From: Acidobacteriota bacterium
GTDB taxonomy: Bacteria; Acidobacteriota; Terriglobia; Terriglobales; Acidobacteriaceae
Direction: 5' to 3'
Assembly (NCBI GenBank): GCA_021792135.1
Contig: JAJYVF010000039.1
Location: forward strand, 1-39,754
DNA: 39,754 bases
The notes beneath the pieces are model-generated. The model had not been told where the DNA came from, made no database searches, and was given only the letters and a program-made list of their open reading frames with translations. Both the position numbers and the translations under genes were made by a program. Shown one piece after another: positions 8,006 to 15,839 of the stretch. Numbering within the stretch: the first letter of the stretch is position 1; every line of letters starts with the position of its first letter.

Positions 8006-8629
8006 TCATTCAGGAATCATTCCGATTTCGTCTCCCAATTCATGGAAGTGAAGCTGATACGCTCTCGTGGCGCGCTCCGTCAACCTCGCCTCCTCGACCA
8101 GGCGATGCTTGTCGAGATTGGGGGCGCCGATAGTCTGGTCAATGGCGTTCAGGTGACGCTGAATTCGATCGCGCAGCTGGTCGAGCTGCCGCATGCGCTG
8201 CTGCGCATTCTTTCGCTGTTGCTGGCTGAGCCCCTGATAAAGTTCTGCTCGATACTGTTCCAGGCTGCGAAAGTGCTCGCGAATCTGATTCTGGTTTCGG
8301 CTCACTGTTTCCGTGTTGATGGAAGGTGCCGCAGTGGCCTCTGCCATATCGCGGCTTCGGTCCCGGAGTTTCTCGAGGCTCTGGTTGCAGATCCTGTACT
8401 GACTTCGCTGCTGATCTGTCACCTGGGTGCGCGACCGCTGCATCTGCGTCTGTCGCGTGCGCGAAGGCGTACCCTGGCCACGCGGCACGCTCTGACCCGT
8501 CCGCTGACCGGCAGCCGGCCTTTGCTGGCCGACGGCATTGCCCGTTCCGCGGGCACCAGCCTCCGCGATGAGGAACCCTGCGGCCAAACTCAGAGTGAGC
8601 AAAAGTGAAAGATGTCGATTCGATTTCAT
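8006..8629 (-). CDS. Secreted Gln/Arg-rich helical protein, function unknown
   Basis: This 207-residue protein has a signal peptide (MKSNRHLSLLLTLSLAAGFLIAEAGA). A low-complexity Gly/Gln/Arg-rich linker follows to about residue 75. The rest is a charged helical region to the end, rich in Gln and Arg (for example RSLEQYRAELYQGLSQQQRKNAQQRMRQLDQLRDRIQRHLNAIDQ), that looks like an antiparallel coiled coil. A single Cys sits near residue 80. The ATG at 8629 has a strong ribosome-binding site (AAAGGAG, 8 bp away). I do not recognise a named family. It is divergent from the next small secreted protein, with which it shares a 345-bp promoter gap. A periplasmic or envelope-associated role is likely from the signal peptide only. 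Confidence 0.7.
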   Translation of the reverse strand: MKSNRHLSLLLTLSLAAGFLIAEAGARGTGNAVGQQRPAAGQRTGQSVPRGQGTPSRTRQTQMQRSRTQVTDQQRSQYRICNQSLEKLRDRSRDMAEATAAPSINTETVSRNQNQIREHFRSLEQYRAELYQGLSQQQRKNAQQRMRQLDQLRDRIQRHLNAIDQTIGAPNLDKHRLVEEARLTERATRAYQLHFHELGDEIGMIPE

Positions 8630-8974
8630 GGCGGACTCCTTTCAGTAGCCACCCGCTTGCGGTGTCTCCCGAAACCCTGGTGATTAGACCGAGAGCCGAG
8701 CGGCGAAGATCCGGTTCGCCGCAGGAATCGGTCCGCCGTTTGACCACGCGAAAATAGCTGCCTGCGTACGCCAGGAAGCTCAAAAGCTGGGACGACGCAG
8801 ATGCGCACCAGCATTTCAACCTGCCTCTTGCATGCAGGGCGCATATGCCAGTGCCGGTTGTCGGCGCAATGAAGAATTTGATCCGGCGGAAATGCCAGCG
8901 ATTCCGGGGAATTCAGTGGCACGAAGGGTGCAGAAGAACTTCCGCCGGTACGGAAATTCGGCAAAGGAGGAAAT
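8630..8974. other. Divergent intergenic region with a spaced inverted repeat
   Basis: This 345-bp gap separates two divergently transcribed genes for small secreted proteins and must hold both promoters. I could not assign convincing -35/-10 elements. A 9-bp inverted repeat CCGGCGGAA (8883-8891) / TTCCGCCGG (8940-8948) lies in the leader of the rightward gene and could form a stem in the mRNA. No additional reading frame here is credible. Confidence 0.35.
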
Positions 8975-9547
8975 ATGAAGCTGGTGAAGCGGGGCTATTT
9001 TCTGAAAGTGCTTCCGAGGGGAGCAGCCGTTGTTCTCGCACTGCTCGGCGGAACGTGGCTGATGGCTCAGTCTTTGGATTCGGCGCGAATCAATGACCTG
9101 CTGCAACAGGCTAAAAATCGCGCAGTACAGGCAAATCATGATGCTGAACTGATTGAGAGCTACACAAGGTCGCAGACCAGCTGGCACGCTCATTCACTGC
9201 AGCTGAACTCGATGAAGGATCATATCAATAACATAGGCAAGACCTTGTCCGAGATGGATGCCGCGCGTGCGGAAGGCTCTGCCTGGCAGCAGGAAGCAAT
9301 TCGTGATATCGAGCCGTTGCTTCGCAGCATGGCAGATCATATGACCACAATGATCACGCACCTGAACGAACATCAGGACCAGGTTCACATGCCGACTTAT
9401 GTGGATTACACCAAAGCGAATCGGGAGCTATCTGACAAATTGCTGGCCACGCTGGAAGACTATGTCGGCTATGCACAGGCGAAGGCAAAAGCTGACGATC
9501 TGGAGAAGAAACTCGATCTGCCCGCGTCGACCTCGGGTGAGCAGTAG
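8975..9547 (+). CDS. Small secreted helical protein, function unknown
   Basis: This 190-residue protein starts with a signal peptide (MKLVKRGYFLKVLPRGAAVVLALLGGTWLMAQS). The rest is almost entirely helical, with heptad-like runs (NDLLQQAKNRAVQANHDAELIESYTRSQ; MKDHINNIGKTLSEMD) and no cysteine in the mature part. It contains His- and Met-containing helices (LLRSMADHMTTMITHLNEHQDQVHMPTY). The ATG at 8975 has an excellent ribosome-binding site (AAAGGAGG, 5 bp away). I recognise no named family. The exported helical form resembles that of the divergent neighbour, which suggests a common envelope setting but not a shared function. Confidence 0.75.
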   Translation: MKLVKRGYFLKVLPRGAAVVLALLGGTWLMAQSLDSARINDLLQQAKNRAVQANHDAELIESYTRSQTSWHAHSLQLNSMKDHINNIGKTLSEMDAARAEGSAWQQEAIRDIEPLLRSMADHMTTMITHLNEHQDQVHMPTYVDYTKANRELSDKLLATLEDYVGYAQAKAKADDLEKKLDLPASTSGEQ

Positions 9548-9790
9548 GGAGCAGGGGAAGCCGAAAGACGCCATAACTTGAAGCCGCGATTTAGAGAGGG
9601 GTGTAAGAGATCTGAACAGAGCGTCCAGATCCCTGGACATGCCGGGGTTCTTCCTCGCTCATGGGGCGATCGGCCGGAACCTGCTTGAGCGGGCCAGGCG
9701 ATTGAGCCGCGAGCCCGCTGCTGCCGCACGACGACGATCACGGGCCACGCATGGGCATGAGTCACGCCCTCATTACGATGCTGTGCAACC
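9548..9790. other. Intergenic region without recognisable gene
   Basis: Nothing recognisable lies between the small secreted protein gene and the SDR remnant. Several short frames exist in both directions, but they lack ribosome-binding sites and family resemblance. Confidence 0.4.
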
Positions 9791-10090
9791 ACATCAGAGT
9801 GCTGATGTAGGTTCTGCCATTGTTCCGGAACTCATCGGCGCGCAGGCCATCAGGTGCTCGGCCTCGCCTGCAGCGCGGCGGGCGCCCAGGTACATTGAGG
9901 GTGATCTCGAAGACCCGGGAAGCCTCGCGCAGCGGAGCAGCTGCTGCGGATGCAGTCATCCACACCGCCTTCAACCATGACTTCTCGAAGTACGTGGCGA
10001 ACTGCGAAGCTGATCGGCAGGCCATCGTGGCTTTGGGCTCCGTCCGTGCCGGTTCGGAGAGGTTCCTGGTCGTCACCTCCGGAACCGGGA
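9791..10090 (+). pseudogene. Frameshifted, truncated NAD-dependent epimerase/dehydratase (SDR) remnant
   Basis: Pieces of an atypical short-chain dehydrogenase/epimerase can be read on the plus strand in different frames. IRVL and an interrupted start near 9791-9810 lead to SAIVPELIGAQAI...YIEGDLEDPGSLAQRS in the frame of 9639. A frame change near 9930-9945 then gives SGAAAADAVIHTAFNHDFSKYVANCEADRQAIVALGSVRAGSERFLVVTSGTG in the frame of 9820. In intact relatives these blocks are colinear: a Rossmann start, GDLED, VIHTAFNHDFSKF, the DRRAIEALG helix and VTSGTG. Here the glycine-rich NAD motif is broken by a stop (TAG near 9808) and everything after VTSGTG, about two thirds of the protein, is missing. 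The remnant abuts the 3' end of the GH95-like gene, so a deletion probably joined them. Confidence 0.7.
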
Positions 10091-10139
10091 GTCATCATCA
10101 GGGGAGGCGGGGTTTCCCGCTTCCTCTGATATCCCTTTC

Positions 10140-12533
10140 CTATCTGAAGATCCCGATCGTGCGGGTGCCGAGGGATTTCGGGACCGTCGCTGCGGTACCG
10201 GAGACCGGGGCAAACGGCAGCACAGCGGATCGGGATGTGACCGGACGAACCAGAAATGCGGCGCCCGGGCGCCCTCTGATCTCCAGGACGGAATTGGCAT
10301 TCGCGGGGACCACGACTCCTGAGGTGTGCGCATCCACAACCTCGACCTGCTGATGCGGCCATGGATTGCGGAGGCGAAGGGTTCGAGCCGAACCTGTCTC
10401 GATCCCCAAGGTGACGATCTTGCCTGCACGGATCTGCAGATCGACTTTGGATCGATGTGGAATGAAGACCGTGGCATCGGCGCTCCAGTCGGAGGGCCAG
10501 GCAGGAGCGATGCGAACAACATCGTCGGTCTCCTGTACCAGCGCGCTCTGAAGAGCATCGGCAAGAACTCCGATTTGCTCGACGTAAAATTCGGGGCCGG
10601 CAAAGCTCGCGAGGCCTGACGGATAGGACTGATAGCGCTGGGTCAGCGCCATTTCGGTGGACTGGAATTCATCTGCCAGAGCGAGATAAGCGGCCTGCAC
10701 CGGATCCTCACTCCAGTCGTTCTGCGTCTTATTGGGGCGGTGCAGGAAGGTGCGTACGCCGAGAGCGGACAGCGGTCCGTCTTCGCCGATCAGTTCATAG
10801 GGCCAGACCGGTTCAAGGCCGATGTTCTCGGTGTTGTGCGATGGAGCGGCCGGGTCGTGGCTGGGAATCAGAATCGTGTCGGAAGTTTCCGCATGCGGAT
10901 CGGCAAGAACCGTGGGGGCCGAGAGCCTCACGACAGGAAAAGACTGCACCATGGGAACAGCGCTCTTCACCTTATCGAGCAGCGGGTCCGCGCTGTTCAG
11001 CACGGCGGCCGCCTGGAGCAGGGCGGGAAAGAGGGTGCGCATGGCGGCGATGTCGGTGGTGGGATCGTGTACGTCCCACTCGGTTTCATGGGCATTCGAG
11101 GGAAAGGTATGCAGGCGGCCATCTTTGCCGCGTGTGGAGTAGGCGAGCAGGAATCGCGCCGATTCCAGCATGACCGGGAAATTCTTTCTGAGGAAGGCAA
11201 GGTCGTCGGTGTAGAGGTACTGTCTCCAGATCCACAAGGAGACCTCGGCGCCGGTCGAGAGCGTGCGCGCATTGTAGTAAGGATGGAAGTCTTCGCCGCA
11301 GTCGATCGCGGGCGGGGCCCAGCTCTCATTTTCATAGCCGTAGCCATTGAAGCGCATGGTTTCCGGAACGCAGGCCCCGGGACGATGCATGTGCTGCTTT
11401 GTCCAGGCGAGGATCTGATCGAGATTGCTGCGGTAGAGGTTGAAGTAGGAATCATTCAGAGCGAAGTCGCCGGCGCCGAGATTGGCGCTGACCTGCATGC
11501 GGAGATTCCAGTGCCAGTAGGCTGACGGCCCCCACTGATGGTGATCGCGGAACGCAGAGAAGAGATCCCCGATGCCGGCCTGGCCGCCGGGCAGAGGTCC
11601 GCGATTCTCGGCGGCTGCCGTGAAGAGGTCGATCGCGCGCAGGTTTTCGAAGTACTGGGCCGCGTGATCCGGCGAGGAGAGTCTCATCAGTCCGGTCTGA
11701 GCCCAGAAATTGTGCCACCATGCGCGGTGCTCGTCGGACGAAAGCTTCTCTGCCGCATGGATCAGCCGCGAAGCCGTTGCGGCCGCATCTCCGCCATGCC
11801 ATTCGGGACAGGTGAGGATCAGACGGAAGCTGCCGTCGGGATGCGGCCGGAAGGTGACCTTCACGGAAAGCGGTCCATCCTGCTCAGCAGCGACGCCGAC
11901 AGCATCAGCGCTGATTGCAGCCAGCGAGCCGAAGGTCCGGCCGCTCGCTCCGGCCTCCTGATCGTCCAGCCAGGTCTCTGCGAGGATGCCGAGGGAGCCC
12001 TTTGTCAGCACGCTCGGCTTGCGTGGATCCCAGAGGCGAAGCTCCGCGGTCTGCGGCTGCTTGGGATCGGCACCCGTGACACTCAGGATGACGGCATCGC
12101 GGGCTTCAGTGACGTAGGTGGTTGCGGTCATGCCGCCGCCCTGCTCCTGAAACTCGCCGTCGTAGAGATCGAGGCGGCCGGCGTAGTCGGCGGCGTGTGT
12201 GAGCCGCGCCAGGCCAGGTACGACAAACTGCCCGGGAGAGAGCCGACGCGGGAAGGTATCGCCACGATTGAGCTGGGCGGTGTAGCCGTCTGCAGCCCAC
12301 ACAGCCAGCCCCAGACGGCCATTGCCCAGCGGCATGGCCGTGCTGGCAGCCTCGTCCGGCTTCTGGAGCACGATGTCAGAGCGCTCGACTACACCCTGAG
12401 TGTCGACATGATAGACACCGGCGCGCCAGGCTGTGGTCTCGCGAACCTGCCGTGCGTCCGCGGGGCTGCTGAAGAAGCTGGAGAGGACCAGGACCAGCAG
12501 GAGAGAAATCGGGAAACGCCAGAGTTCCATCAC
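10140..12533 (-). CDS. Secreted GH95-like glycoside hydrolase (putative alpha-L-fucosidase family)
   Basis: This 797-residue protein has a signal peptide ending near ADA at residue 27. The N-terminal beta-sandwich shows MPLGNGRLGLAVWAADGYTAQLNRGDTF, the GH95-type LPLGNGRLG motif. An (alpha/alpha)6-barrel-like region follows, with WHWNLRMQVSANLGAGDF (where GH95 has the catalytic Asn pair), AEVSLWIWRQYLYTDDLAFLRKNFPVMLESARFLLAYS, and the acidic HETEWDVHDPTTDIAAMRTLFPALLQAA. The C-terminal beta domain, PAWPSDWSADATVFIPHRSKVDLQIRAGKIVTL, is typical of GH95 ends. The second Asn of the family motif is not obvious, so substrate and even family assignment are uncertain; a DUF5703-type relative is the alternative. 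It starts at GTG 12533 or ATG 12530, 60 bp after the SGNH gene in the same direction, and is likely co-transcribed with it. Confidence 0.68.
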   Translation of the reverse strand: MMELWRFPISLLLVLVLSSFFSSPADARQVRETTAWRAGVYHVDTQGVVERSDIVLQKPDEAASTAMPLGNGRLGLAVWAADGYTAQLNRGDTFPRRLSPGQFVVPGLARLTHAADYAGRLDLYDGEFQEQGGGMTATTYVTEARDAVILSVTGADPKQPQTAELRLWDPRKPSVLTKGSLGILAETWLDDQEAGASGRTFGSLAAISADAVGVAAEQDGPLSVKVTFRPHPDGSFRLILTCPEWHGGDAAATASRLIHAAEKLSSDEHRAWWHNFWAQTGLMRLSSPDHAAQYFENLRAIDLFTAAAENRGPLPGGQAGIGDLFSAFRDHHQWGPSAYWHWNLRMQVSANLGAGDFALNDSYFNLYRSNLDQILAWTKQHMHRPGACVPETMRFNGYGYENESWAPPAIDCGEDFHPYYNARTLSTGAEVSLWIWRQYLYTDDLAFLRKNFPVMLESARFLLAYSTRGKDGRLHTFPSNAHETEWDVHDPTTDIAAMRTLFPALLQAAAVLNSADPLLDKVKSAVPMVQSFPVVRLSAPTVLADPHAETSDTILIPSHDPAAPSHNTENIGLEPVWPYELIGEDGPLSALGVRTFLHRPNKTQNDWSEDPVQAAYLALADEFQSTEMALTQRYQSYPSGLASFAGPEFYVEQIGVLADALQSALVQETDDVVRIAPAWPSDWSADATVFIPHRSKVDLQIRAGKIVTLGIETGSARTLRLRNPWPHQQVEVVDAHTSGVVVPANANSVLEIRGRPGAAFLVRPVTSRSAVLPFAPVSGTAATVPKSLGTRTIGIFR

Positions 12534-12593
12534 GCGATAGTTACACAGGAAATCCTGCTCGCGCCAGGCAGGAGCATCGACTCGGGGGATGTC

Positions 12594-13310
12594 TCAGCCA
12601 TTCGGCCAGGCGGCGTAGGCGGTTCGGAGCCACGCCTGCATCATCAGCCAGTGTCCGGCATAGGTCGGGTGGACACCATCCCAGCTCCAGTGGTCGGCTG
12701 TCGCGCGCCTGCAGGCGGCGTCGAATACATCCTGGTACATGACCAGCGGCAGATGATATTTCGCTGCGAGCTTTTCGACGACTGCCTGACGCTTCCTGAC
12801 TTCAGCCAGTTCCGCCGCGTAGTTGGCTGCGTGTTTTCCGACCGGAAGGAGAAACGGTTCACCCAGGATGATCTTCACGTACGGCAGCGCAGAAAGGGTC
12901 TGCGCCAGCAACCGATCGTAGGTCGATTCATATTCCTCCACTGTCTCTCCGGGGGGACCGGCGAAGAAGGTGTCGTTGATGCCAACCAGGATGCTCAGCA
13001 GATTCGGTTTCAGGTCCAGCGTGTCGGTCTGCCAGCGCGCCTGCAAATTCACGACACGGTCTCCGCTGATGCCCCGGTTGATGAAATCCAGATTTCTCTG
13101 GGGAAATTCCGCGCCGGCTTTCGCGGCCAGGATGTAGGCATAGTCCTGACCCATGATGTGATTGAAATCGTGTCCGGTCCGCCACCGGCCGCCATCCGTG
13201 ATGGAATCGCCCTGAAAGACGATGACGTCGCCTGGATGGAAGAAGGGCATTGCGTCCTGTGCGAAACCTGGTACAGGAGCCAGGAGCAGAAGAGCCAGCA
13301 AGAGTTTCAT
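12594..13310 (-). CDS. Secreted SGNH/GDSL-family esterase
   Basis: This 238-residue exported hydrolase (signal peptide MKLLLALLLLAPVPGFA) shows all SGNH blocks. S36 is in VFQGDSITDGG (block I), G80 is in NRGISGDRV (block II), N112 is in LVGINDTF (block III), and the D211/H214 pair is in WDGVHPTYAGH (block V). Such enzymes commonly remove acetyl groups from plant polysaccharides, such as rhamnogalacturonan or xylan; here that is an inference from its position. The next gene, 60 bp downstream, is a GH95-like hydrolase, and an esterase plus a glycosidase acting on decorated side chains would make sense. The ATG at 13310 overlaps the stop of the truncated LacI-type frame (ATGA). Confidence 0.85.
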   Translation of the reverse strand: MKLLLALLLLAPVPGFAQDAMPFFHPGDVIVFQGDSITDGGRWRTGHDFNHIMGQDYAYILAAKAGAEFPQRNLDFINRGISGDRVVNLQARWQTDTLDLKPNLLSILVGINDTFFAGPPGETVEEYESTYDRLLAQTLSALPYVKIILGEPFLLPVGKHAANYAAELAEVRKRQAVVEKLAAKYHLPLVMYQDVFDAACRRATADHWSWDGVHPTYAGHWLMMQAWLRTAYAAWPNG

Positions 13311-13600
13311 TCCGGATCGTCCTCAGGATTGCGGGTCCAGGAAAAGCGAGTGTCGGTGCCACCTGCTTCACACCTGGTTAACTGACCACGCAGATCGGGA
13401 ACGACCAGGCCGATGTGGCACCTCCGTCCCGTGAGGAGACTACGTGCCATGCTGTTTGGCTGATAGTCGAGTTCCCTCACGCGCTGGAGAGCCTGCTCTC
13501 GAGCCTCGTCTGCAATATCGGGATGATTTCCGAGAATCCCCGAGATGGCGACGAGGGACAGGCCAGGGTCAGGCGCAATGGCCTTCATATGGACGGTCAT
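13307..13600 (-). pseudogene. Truncated LacI-family regulator (HTH domain only)
   Basis: The frame encodes about 97 residues. Residues 5-75 align with the N-terminus of LacI regulators: MKAIAPDPGLSLVAISGILGNHPDIADEAREQALQRVRELDYQPNSMARSLLTGRRCHIGLVVPDLRGQ. Acidobacterial relatives read MKDIARDLGxSxVTVSKVLRNHPDISEETRERVLKRVxELxYQPN. The whole sugar-binding domain is missing. The frame runs into an unrelated tail (TRCEAGGTDTRFSWTRNPEDDPE) and stops on the SGNH start codon. Several normally conserved recognition-helix residues are changed (VTVSKVL to VAISGIL). It has no clear ribosome-binding site. It is most likely a decayed local regulator of the SGNH/GH95 pair. A short DNA-binding protein that still works as a repressor fragment cannot be excluded. 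Confidence 0.7.
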
Positions 13601-14166
13601 ACGAGGCACTATACAAGGTGGATCACGTTCATGAGAAACGCCGCGGCGGACTGAGCAGGTGCTGAAACCAGGGATGGCTCTCTGCTGCGCCAGCAGCCGG
13701 CAACAAGGCGTTCGCCGAGACGGAGCCGCACTGATCGGCGCCTTTTCTCCCGGGCGCCATTTCGCATCGCCGTCATCGGATTGCGGGATCATCCAGCCCC
13801 ACATCGGCCGGAGGAAGTGTAACGAAGAGCGCTTATTCTGTCTGCCGAAACCTCAGCGGCGTGGCTGCAGAGCCAGGCAGTCATACGCTCAACTTCGAAG
13901 GTGTTGCGGTTCAGCGACCGAATGAGCGCATCGGACGCCGGATATAAGTACAAACATTTGGGCGTCCTTCGGGGCTTCGCAAATTGTGATCTCGATCACT
14001 GACACAGATCTCGATTGGTGACAGCCTCGGTGATGCGCACGGATCCGCCGAGGTCCTATATATCGCTCAGCGCGCCCAATGTCCAGATACCTCGGCCAGC
14101 CGGATGTTTGCTTCTCGGAGGCTCGGAAGGTGTTCCCTTACCGCACCGGAAAAGCGAGGCATCGCA
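13601..14166. other. Intergenic region with candidate promoter of the peroxiredoxin gene
   Basis: This 566-bp gap lies between the LacI remnant and the peroxiredoxin gene. The left half holds short frames without any family resemblance. The right half carries a Crp/Fnr-like palindrome (13985-14000), a degenerate neighbour with the same ATCTCGAT core (around 14008-14015) and an AT-rich TATATAT at 14057-14063 that could serve as a -10 element. A clear -35 element is not visible. Confidence 0.4.
13985..14000. promoter_or_regulatory. Crp/Fnr-type palindromic binding site
   Basis: The sequence TGTGATCTCGATCACT matches the Crp consensus TGTGA-N6-TCACA in nine of ten positions, and its inner part GTGATC-TC-GATCAC is an exact dyad. 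It lies about 180 bp before the peroxiredoxin start and roughly 65 bp before the candidate -10 element TATATAT. That placement would suit activation from upstream. Which Crp/Fnr-family protein would bind cannot be told from this window. Confidence 0.5.
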
Positions 14167-14820
14167 ATGGAAACTGCTCTTACACACACGAATCATTCCC
14201 TTCCCCGCCTGGGTCAGCCTGCTCCTGCTTTCGAGGCAGAAACCACTCACGGCACGCTGCGTCTTGAGGATTTCCACGGAAGTTGGCTAGTGCTCTTCTC
14301 TCATCCTGCCGACTTCACTCCTGTTTGCACAACCGAATTCGTGGCTTTCGCCGAACTGGCGCCCGAGTTGAAGAAGCGCGGAGTCGAACTCTGCGGGTTG
14401 AGCATCGACAGCACCTTCTCTCATATCGCCTGGGTGCGCAACATCGAACAGAACTTCGGCGTGAAAATTCCTTTCCCGGTCATCGCCGACCTCAATAAGG
14501 AAGTGGCCGCCCTTTACGGCATGATCATGCCTGGCGAAAGCAAAACCGAGACCAGCCGCTGTCTGTTTGTCATCGATCCAAACGGCATCCTGCGGGCCAT
14601 GATCTACTACCCGCTCAGCACCGGGCGCAACACGCAGGAAGTGCTCCGCCTGATTGACGCGCTCCAGTCGACCGACAAACACGGTATTGCGACGCCGGCG
14701 AACTGGAAGCCGGGGGACAAGGTCATCGTTCCGCCGCCGAAAACCACCGAAGATGCCGAACTGCGCATGAAGGCCGGCTTCGAGACCAAGGACTGGTATT
14801 TCTCCAGAAAGGCCGTCTGA
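14167..14820 (+). CDS. 1-Cys (Prx6-type) peroxiredoxin
   Basis: This 217-residue thiol peroxidase reduces hydrogen peroxide and organic hydroperoxides in the cytoplasm. The active-site motif is P47-A-D-F-T51-P-V-C54 (HPADFTPVCTTEF), with the catalytic Arg at R131 (ETSRCLFVIDP). A Prx6-type C-terminal extension, NWKPGDKVIVPPPKTTEDAELRMKAGFETKDWYFSRKAV, is present. Archaeal and some bacterial relatives have a Cys in the DWYFC stretch that acts as resolving cysteine. Here it reads DWYFS, so a 1-Cys mechanism with an external thiol is likely. The ATG at 14167 is chosen over an upstream in-frame ATG (14104) because the family starts here and GCGAGG precedes it. It is the first of three co-directional genes with a winged-helix protein and an aquaporin. 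Confidence 0.9.
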   Translation: METALTHTNHSLPRLGQPAPAFEAETTHGTLRLEDFHGSWLVLFSHPADFTPVCTTEFVAFAELAPELKKRGVELCGLSIDSTFSHIAWVRNIEQNFGVKIPFPVIADLNKEVAALYGMIMPGESKTETSRCLFVIDPNGILRAMIYYPLSTGRNTQEVLRLIDALQSTDKHGIATPANWKPGDKVIVPPPKTTEDAELRMKAGFETKDWYFSRKAV

Positions 14821-14870
14821 CAGGGCATCGCGCGCGAAGTTTCCTGCTCCGCGAGAGAAGGAGGGTCGTC

Positions 14871-15107
14871 ATGGCCTGCGTCAACCCAGGCGGAGAGCTT
14901 ACGGAATCGGCCCGTCACATTCTGGCTGCAATGCGCGAACCTGTGCCGCTTTCCCAGGTGGCTGAGCGGACCGGTCTGCCACTCTACCGCATCCGGAGCG
15001 CGATGCGCGAACTCTCAGAAGCCGGATTCGCCGCCGAGTCCGCGGCAGGCTGGGAGACCACCAGCTCCGGACGCAGCGCGCTCGAGAGAGTGCTTACACG
15101 AGTCTGA
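14871..15107 (+). CDS. Small winged-helix DNA-binding-like protein
   Basis: This 78-residue protein looks like a minimal winged helix-turn-helix. A first helix (LTESARHILAAMRE) is followed by PVPLSQVAERTGLPLYRIRSAMRELSEAGFAAESAAGWETTSSGRSAL, which matches the pattern helix 2, recognition helix and wing of MarR- or DprA-C-terminal-like domains. A strong ribosome-binding site (AAGGAGG) precedes the ATG at 14871, so it is very likely translated. It lies 50 bp after the peroxiredoxin gene and 69 bp before the aquaporin gene, all in one direction. A local regulator of this trio is the natural guess. I do not recognise a named family. Confidence 0.7.
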   Translation: MACVNPGGELTESARHILAAMREPVPLSQVAERTGLPLYRIRSAMRELSEAGFAAESAAGWETTSSGRSALERVLTRV

Positions 15108-15176
15108 ACGCCGCGCTTTTGCGCGACTGCGTCAGCCTCCCCGGAGATTAACTCCGTCGAGACACAGGGGGATGTC

Positions 15177-15839
15177 ATGAAGAAGTACGTGATGGAATTC
15201 ATCGGAACGTTCTTCCTCGTCTTCACGATCGGAATGTCGACTCTTGCCGGCGGGGATGGTGTGATTCCGCCGCTGGCGATCGGCTCCATTCTCATGGTGA
15301 TGATCTATGCCGGAGGACACATCTCTGGCGGGCACTATAATCCGGCTGTGACGCTGGGCGTTTGGATCCGCGGCCAGTGCGAGAAGAAAGATGTTCTCCC
15401 CTATATGCTGTTCCAGGTTATGGGAGCCGTCATCGCAGCCGGAGTGGTTCTCTATCTGCTGCCGTCTGTCGAACCGCAACCGAGGAACCTCGCGCTCGTA
15501 CCGGAACTGGTCGCCGAGTTTCTCTTCACCTTCGCGCTGGTATTTGTCGTGCTGAATTCTGCTACGTCGAAGGACAACTCGGGTAATTCATTTTATGGAC
15601 TGGCGATTGGTTTCACCGTGCTTGCCGGAGCTTTCGCGGTCGGGGGAGTTGCATCCGCGGCATTCAATCCCGCCGTGGCCGTCGGTATCTCGATCATGGG
15701 CATGTCGGCGTGGAGCAAGATCTGGGTTTATCTGGTAGCGAACCTGCTCGGAGGGGCGGTTGCCGGCGCAGCGTTCAGGGGGCTTGCTCCCGAGGCTGCT
15801 CCTGCGCCCGCACCTCCCAGGCTGAGGACGAATTCGTAA
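15177..15839 (+). CDS. MIP/aquaporin-family channel with atypical second NPA motif
   Basis: This 220-residue inner-membrane channel of the major intrinsic protein family has six transmembrane helices. The two half-helix motifs are GGHISGGHYNPAVTLG (N55) and ASAAFNPAVAVG (N164). In canonical aquaporins the second motif continues NPARS, and that Arg forms the ar/R selectivity filter. Here the position is V167, which should widen the pore or make it less polar, so permeation of solutes other than water, perhaps hydrogen peroxide given the peroxiredoxin nearby, is possible. The C-terminal tail is Ala/Pro-rich. A GGGGGA sequence precedes the ATG at 15177. It is the third gene of the peroxiredoxin group. 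Confidence 0.88.
   Translation: MKKYVMEFIGTFFLVFTIGMSTLAGGDGVIPPLAIGSILMVMIYAGGHISGGHYNPAVTLGVWIRGQCEKKDVLPYMLFQVMGAVIAAGVVLYLLPSVEPQPRNLALVPELVAEFLFTFALVFVVLNSATSKDNSGNSFYGLAIGFTVLAGAFAVGGVASAAFNPAVAVGISIMGMSAWSKIWVYLVANLLGGAVAGAAFRGLAPEAAPAPAPPRLRTNS

Noticed and set aside
9762-10076. 104-residue reverse frame that looks protein-like
   Set aside because: Its apparent order comes from being antisense to the SDR remnant (VIHTAFNHDFSKY) on the plus strand.
11538-13385. 615-residue forward frame opposite the GH95-like and SGNH genes
   Set aside because: It is a shadow of two genes with clear family motifs on the other strand; its translation has no recognisable domain and no ribosome-binding site.
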